From assembly GCA_021443405.1 (NCBI GenBank), contig JABUUA010000076.1, positions 6,026 through 14,229 of the forward strand: a stretch of DNA of 8,204 nt. Reading direction: 5' to 3'. Positions 5,897-8,204 of the stretch are shown here, one piece after another (within the stretch, counting starts at the first letter, position 1; every line of letters begins with the position of its first letter). The notes beneath the pieces were generated by a model. That model was not told where the DNA came from and made no database searches. It saw nothing but the letters and a program-made list of their open reading frames with translations. A program made the position numbers and the translations under genes. This DNA is from Bacteroidaceae bacterium (GTDB lineage: Bacteria > Bacteroidota > Bacteroidia > Bacteroidales > Bacteroidaceae).

Positions 5897-6988
5897 ATGA
5901 CTGAATCCGAGAAGCAACTATTAGCCTTGCTGAGGCTTGCCCTGCACGGCGAGCCGCAGGAGGAGTTGCTGGGCGACATCGACTGGAAGGCTGTGCAGGC
6001 ACTGGCCAAGGTGCACGCCGTGGAGGGGATTGCTTTTGCGGGGATAGAACGGTTGCCTCGCGAGCGATGCCCCGAGAGCACGTTGCTCAAGGCTTGGTTC
6101 GGACGGACAGAATATATCAGGTGGAGGGCGCAGACGCAAGGGCAGTCGGTGGGCCAGCTGGCGGCGCTCCTGGAAGGGCACGGCATACGGTATGTGGTGT
6201 TCAAGGGGCTGGCCGTGGCGGCGGTTTATCCCGAGCCGTTGGGCGGTTTGCGGATGCCGGGCGACATCGACTTCTATGTGCCGGACTGGGACTTCGGTCG
6301 GGCGGTGGATGTCATCGAACGGGAGTGGGGCGTGACCATCAACAGGAGCGAGGTGGACAAGCACTATTCGTTCTCCCGCGACAAAATGCCCTACGAACTG
6401 CATTACCAGATGGAGACTTTCGGGCGGGCACGTCACCAGAAATACTTTGCGAAGCTGGTGGACGACAGTCTGAAGTCGGGCGCGACGGACATCTTCGAGG
6501 CCGACGGCCGGCCTGTGGCCCGGTTGTGCCCAGAGCTGGACCTGCTGTTGGTGATGAAACATTGGATGTCGCATCTGATAGGCGAGGGCGTGGGGCTGCG
6601 GCAGACCACGGACCTTGCAGTGCTCATCCTCCGGCATAAAGAAACCGCGGACGTGGCGCGACTGCGCGAATGGCTCGCCGGCATCGGTTACACGAAGGCC
6701 TTCGAAGCGGTGGTGGCGATGGCGGAACGATATTTCGGCGTTCGGTGGGAGGCCTATCCGCTGCGCCCTGCGGACTACAGAAACGCCGACCGACTGATGG
6801 CGACCATCCTGAAGAACGGGAACTTCGGCCGGGCAGACTACAAATATAAGAAAGGAAGGATGAAGCGCGTCGAAACGATGGTTCGCTGCGTCCGGCACAC
6901 CGTTCGGTTTCTGAATCTTGCCCCGACGGACCTGCTCTGCATGTTCGCCAAGCGCATAACCATATCGATAAAAGCACATAAGAAATAA
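5897..6988 (+). CDS. Nucleotidyltransferase-fold protein (NTP_transf_5-like), function unknown
   Basis: This is a 363-residue protein of the polymerase-beta-like nucleotidyltransferase superfamily, of the type often placed in bacterial polysaccharide loci without a known role. Visible motifs are YVVFKGLAVAAVYP (99-111), GDIDF with the metal-binding pair D123 and D125, YELHY (167-171) supplying a likely third acid (E167), and GLRQTTDLAVLI (233-244). The N-terminal 90 residues look helical, like the usual family start, and the C-terminal 50 are basic (KYKKGRMKR). No signal peptide or membrane segment is seen. The start at 5897 is 6 bases after the epimerase stop, and the stop is 1 base before the next gene, so it is firmly in the operon. 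The two metal Asp are intact, so activity is plausible, but the substrate (nucleotide, sugar phosphate or a protein) is unknown. Confidence 0.8.
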   Translation: MTESEKQLLALLRLALHGEPQEELLGDIDWKAVQALAKVHAVEGIAFAGIERLPRERCPESTLLKAWFGRTEYIRWRAQTQGQSVGQLAALLEGHGIRYVVFKGLAVAAVYPEPLGGLRMPGDIDFYVPDWDFGRAVDVIEREWGVTINRSEVDKHYSFSRDKMPYELHYQMETFGRARHQKYFAKLVDDSLKSGATDIFEADGRPVARLCPELDLLLVMKHWMSHLIGEGVGLRQTTDLAVLILRHKETADVARLREWLAGIGYTKAFEAVVAMAERYFGVRWEAYPLRPADYRNADRLMATILKNGNFGRADYKYKKGRMKRVETMVRCVRHTVRFLNLAPTDLLCMFAKRITISIKAHKK

Positions 6989-6989
6989 G

Positions 6990-7979
6990 ATGACGGATTA
7001 TCTGATTATAGCCATACTCTTGGTTGCGCTGGAGCTGGCGTACTTCCGGTTGGCCGACAAATACAACATCATAGACAAACCCAACGAGCGCAGTTCGCAT
7101 TCTGCGGTCATATTGCGTGGCGGAGGCATCATCTTTCTGCTGGGCATGTGGGTGTGGAGCGCCTTCTTCGGGTTTCAGTATCCGTGGTTCCTGGCGGCGG
7201 TGACGCTGGCGGCGGGCGTCAGTTTCGCAGACGATGTGCGCTCGCTCCCCGTTTCCGTGCGGCTCGTTGCCCAGTTCGTGGCCATGGGTCTGATGCTCTA
7301 TCAGCTGGACATGATGCACGTGGAGCTGTGGTGGATGGTGGCGCTGGCGCTGATTGTCTGTGTGGGAGCGACCAATGTGATTAACTTCATGGACGGCATC
7401 AACGGCATAACGGCCGGCTACAGTCTGGCGGTGATGGTGCCGTTGTGGGCGGTAAACCGCGAGCGGCCGTTTATGGAGCACTCGTTTCTCGTCGTGGCGA
7501 TACTGTCGTTGTTGGTGTTCGCCTTCTTCAACTTCCGCAACCGCGGCAAGGCCAAGTGTTTTGCAGGAGATGTCGGGAGTATAGGCATCGCCTTCATCCT
7601 GCTCTTTGCCATCGGTAAACTCATCCTGCAGACGCAGGATGTAACGTGGCTGATACTCCTGCTCGTATATGGCGTGGATGGTTGTCTGACCATCTGCCAC
7701 CGCATCCTACTACACGAGAATCTGGGCGAGGCGCACCGCAAGCATGCCTTTCAATTAATGGCGAACGAATTGGGAATGTCGCATCCAGTGGTGTCGCTCC
7801 TCTATATGGCCTTGCAACTCGCCGTCTCGTTCGGTTTCGTGCGTCTGTGCCCGAACACGACGTTAGCGCACTGGGCCTACTTCGTGGTCGCCGCCGTGCT
7901 TCTGGCCGTCGCCTATGTTCTCTTCAAAAAGAAATACTATCATCTGCACGAAGAATACCTCGCGTCACTAAGGAAGTAA
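6990..7979 (+). CDS. Undecaprenyl-phosphate sugar-1-phosphate transferase, WbpL/WecA/MraY superfamily
   Basis: This is a polytopic inner-membrane enzyme that transfers a sugar-1-phosphate from a UDP-sugar to undecaprenyl phosphate, starting assembly of the repeat unit. The 329-residue protein opens with a membrane helix, then DKPNERSSHSAVILRGGG (29-46). It has the Mg-binding pair in FADDVRSLP (D81-D82), NFMDGINGIT (132-141), FAGDVGSIG (191-199), YGVDGCLT (227-234) and the cytoplasmic HRKHAFQ (249-255). About nine or ten hydrophobic segments can be counted, ending near residue 311 before a basic KKKYYH tail. The short length and the HxFQ loop fit the WbpL-like branch, which uses UDP-FucNAc or UDP-QuiNAc, rather than MraY. 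The WbpV-like SDR gene in the same operon supports this. It is the last gene of the operon. The sugar specificity is inferred. Confidence 0.9.
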   Translation: MTDYLIIAILLVALELAYFRLADKYNIIDKPNERSSHSAVILRGGGIIFLLGMWVWSAFFGFQYPWFLAAVTLAAGVSFADDVRSLPVSVRLVAQFVAMGLMLYQLDMMHVELWWMVALALIVCVGATNVINFMDGINGITAGYSLAVMVPLWAVNRERPFMEHSFLVVAILSLLVFAFFNFRNRGKAKCFAGDVGSIGIAFILLFAIGKLILQTQDVTWLILLLVYGVDGCLTICHRILLHENLGEAHRKHAFQLMANELGMSHPVVSLLYMALQLAVSFGFVRLCPNTTLAHWAYFVVAAVLLAVAYVLFKKKYYHLHEEYLASLRK

Positions 7980-8068
7980 GGCTGGCAGACAAGGACAGGA
8001 CTCCGTTTTAAAGAAAGTGAGGAACTTTGTGATGTAAGGGAACTATATGCACTTTTGAGAAACGCAAG

Positions 8069-8095
8069 GGCCTTCACGATGGTTACCTGAAGGTC
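8069..8095 (+). other. Short stem-loop in the 3' untranslated stretch
   Basis: GGCCTTCA at 8069-8076 can pair with TGAAGGTC at 8088-8095 (8 pairs, one of them G-U in RNA) around an 11-base loop. The loop ends in GGTTACC, and GGTCACC follows after four bases. No T-run follows, so it is not a terminator on its own. It lies in the 126 bases between the last stop codon and the terminator, in which no gene is seen. It may protect the 3' end of the transcript or mean nothing. Confidence 0.3.
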
Positions 8096-8105
8096 ACCAA
8101 AAACA

Positions 8106-8142
8106 AAATCAAGCAGTTAATGCAAAGTTAACTGCTTGATTT
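8106..8142. terminator. Bidirectional intrinsic terminator
   Basis: AAATCAAGCAGTTAA (8106-8120) and its perfect complement TTAACTGCTTGATTT (8128-8142) form a 15-base-pair stem with a 7-base loop. On the plus strand the stem runs into TTTCTTA, which ends the polysaccharide operon. On the minus strand its exit reads GATTTTGTTTTTGG, also T-rich, which would stop the transcript of the convergent tRNA gene. It is placed exactly between the two converging units. Confidence 0.85.
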
Positions 8143-8148
8143 CTTATG

Positions 8149-8204
8149 TGGACCAGCTAGGGCTTGAACCTAGGACCTCCAGATTATGAGTCTGTTGCTC
8201 TAAC
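8149..8204 (-). tRNA. tRNA with CAT anticodon, probably tRNA-Met (5' part cut off)
   Basis: Read on the minus strand, the sequence gives the end of the D arm (GTTAGAGC), an anticodon stem with the loop CTCATAA (anticodon CAT), a variable loop, the T arm CTAGG-TTCAAGC-CCTAG, and the acceptor strand CTGGTCC with discriminator A. About the first 18 bases lie beyond the window. The bases after the discriminator are CAT, so the terminal CCA is not encoded. The CAT anticodon could also be tRNA-Ile2 with a lysidine-modified C; elongator Met is favoured by overall resemblance to Bacteroidota genes. The tRNA faces the polysaccharide operon with its 3' end. Confidence 0.9.

Noticed and set aside
5921..6979. 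Long minus-strand open frame opposite the nucleotidyltransferase gene
   Set aside because: Long antisense frames are expected in GC-rich coding DNA. The protein is rich in His, Arg and Pro without a fold signature, while the plus strand has clear motifs.
8014..8028. Small inverted repeat AAAGT-GAGGA-ACTTT after the last gene
   Set aside because: Five pairs and no T-run; too weak to call a terminator when a 15-pair stem lies just downstream.
1..8204. CRISPR arrays, insertion sequences, invertible promoter repeats and integrase genes
   Set aside because: No regularly spaced repeats, transposase motifs or long inverted repeats other than the terminator were seen.

Overview
The window reads as the downstream end of a surface-polysaccharide (capsule or O-antigen-like) locus from a Bacteroidota bacterium, most like a Prevotella relative with a fairly GC-rich genome. 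That assignment rests on the gene families, the weak or absent Shine-Dalgarno sites before most genes, and the tRNA-Met-like gene at the right end. It is an inference from sequence reading, not a database match.

Left part (2-2072): two overlapping genes encode an ABC/AAA-type ATPase, cut off at the window's left edge just before its Walker A motif, and an HNH nuclease with Cys pairs. This pairing is the layout of the Septu anti-phage system (PtuA-PtuB), which also occurs as the effector pair of some retrons. No reverse transcriptase or retron RNA is visible here.

Middle and right part (2080-7979): seven genes on the same strand, almost without gaps. They are two paralogous left-handed beta-helix acetyltransferases, two unlike family 2 glycosyltransferases, a WbpV-like NAD-dependent sugar-nucleotide dehydratase/epimerase/reductase, a nucleotidyltransferase-fold protein of unknown role, and a membrane phosphoglycosyltransferase of the WecA/WbpL/MraY superfamily. 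A working model is that the SDR enzyme finishes a UDP-N-acetylated deoxysugar, the membrane enzyme loads that sugar phosphate onto undecaprenyl phosphate, the two glycosyltransferases extend the repeat unit, and the acetyltransferases decorate it. No flippase, polymerase or chain-length gene is present, so the rest of the pathway probably lies upstream.

Three junctions are ATGA overlaps, and the nuclease gene stops only 7 bases before the first acetyltransferase. The defence pair is therefore likely read in the same transcript as the sugar genes. A strong inverted repeat at 8106-8142 ends the operon. It appears to work in both directions, separating the operon from a convergent tRNA gene with a CAT anticodon (8149 to the right edge, minus strand).

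Points worth attention: the defence pair placed within a polysaccharide operon; a G7 run at the end of the first acetyltransferase gene, where one extra G would open a protein-like 21-codon extension running into the next gene; a (CT)6-(CG)4 tract inside a glycosyltransferase; a nearly identical 38-base patch shared by the two otherwise diverged acetyltransferase genes; and a marked GC drop in the last third of the epimerase gene.
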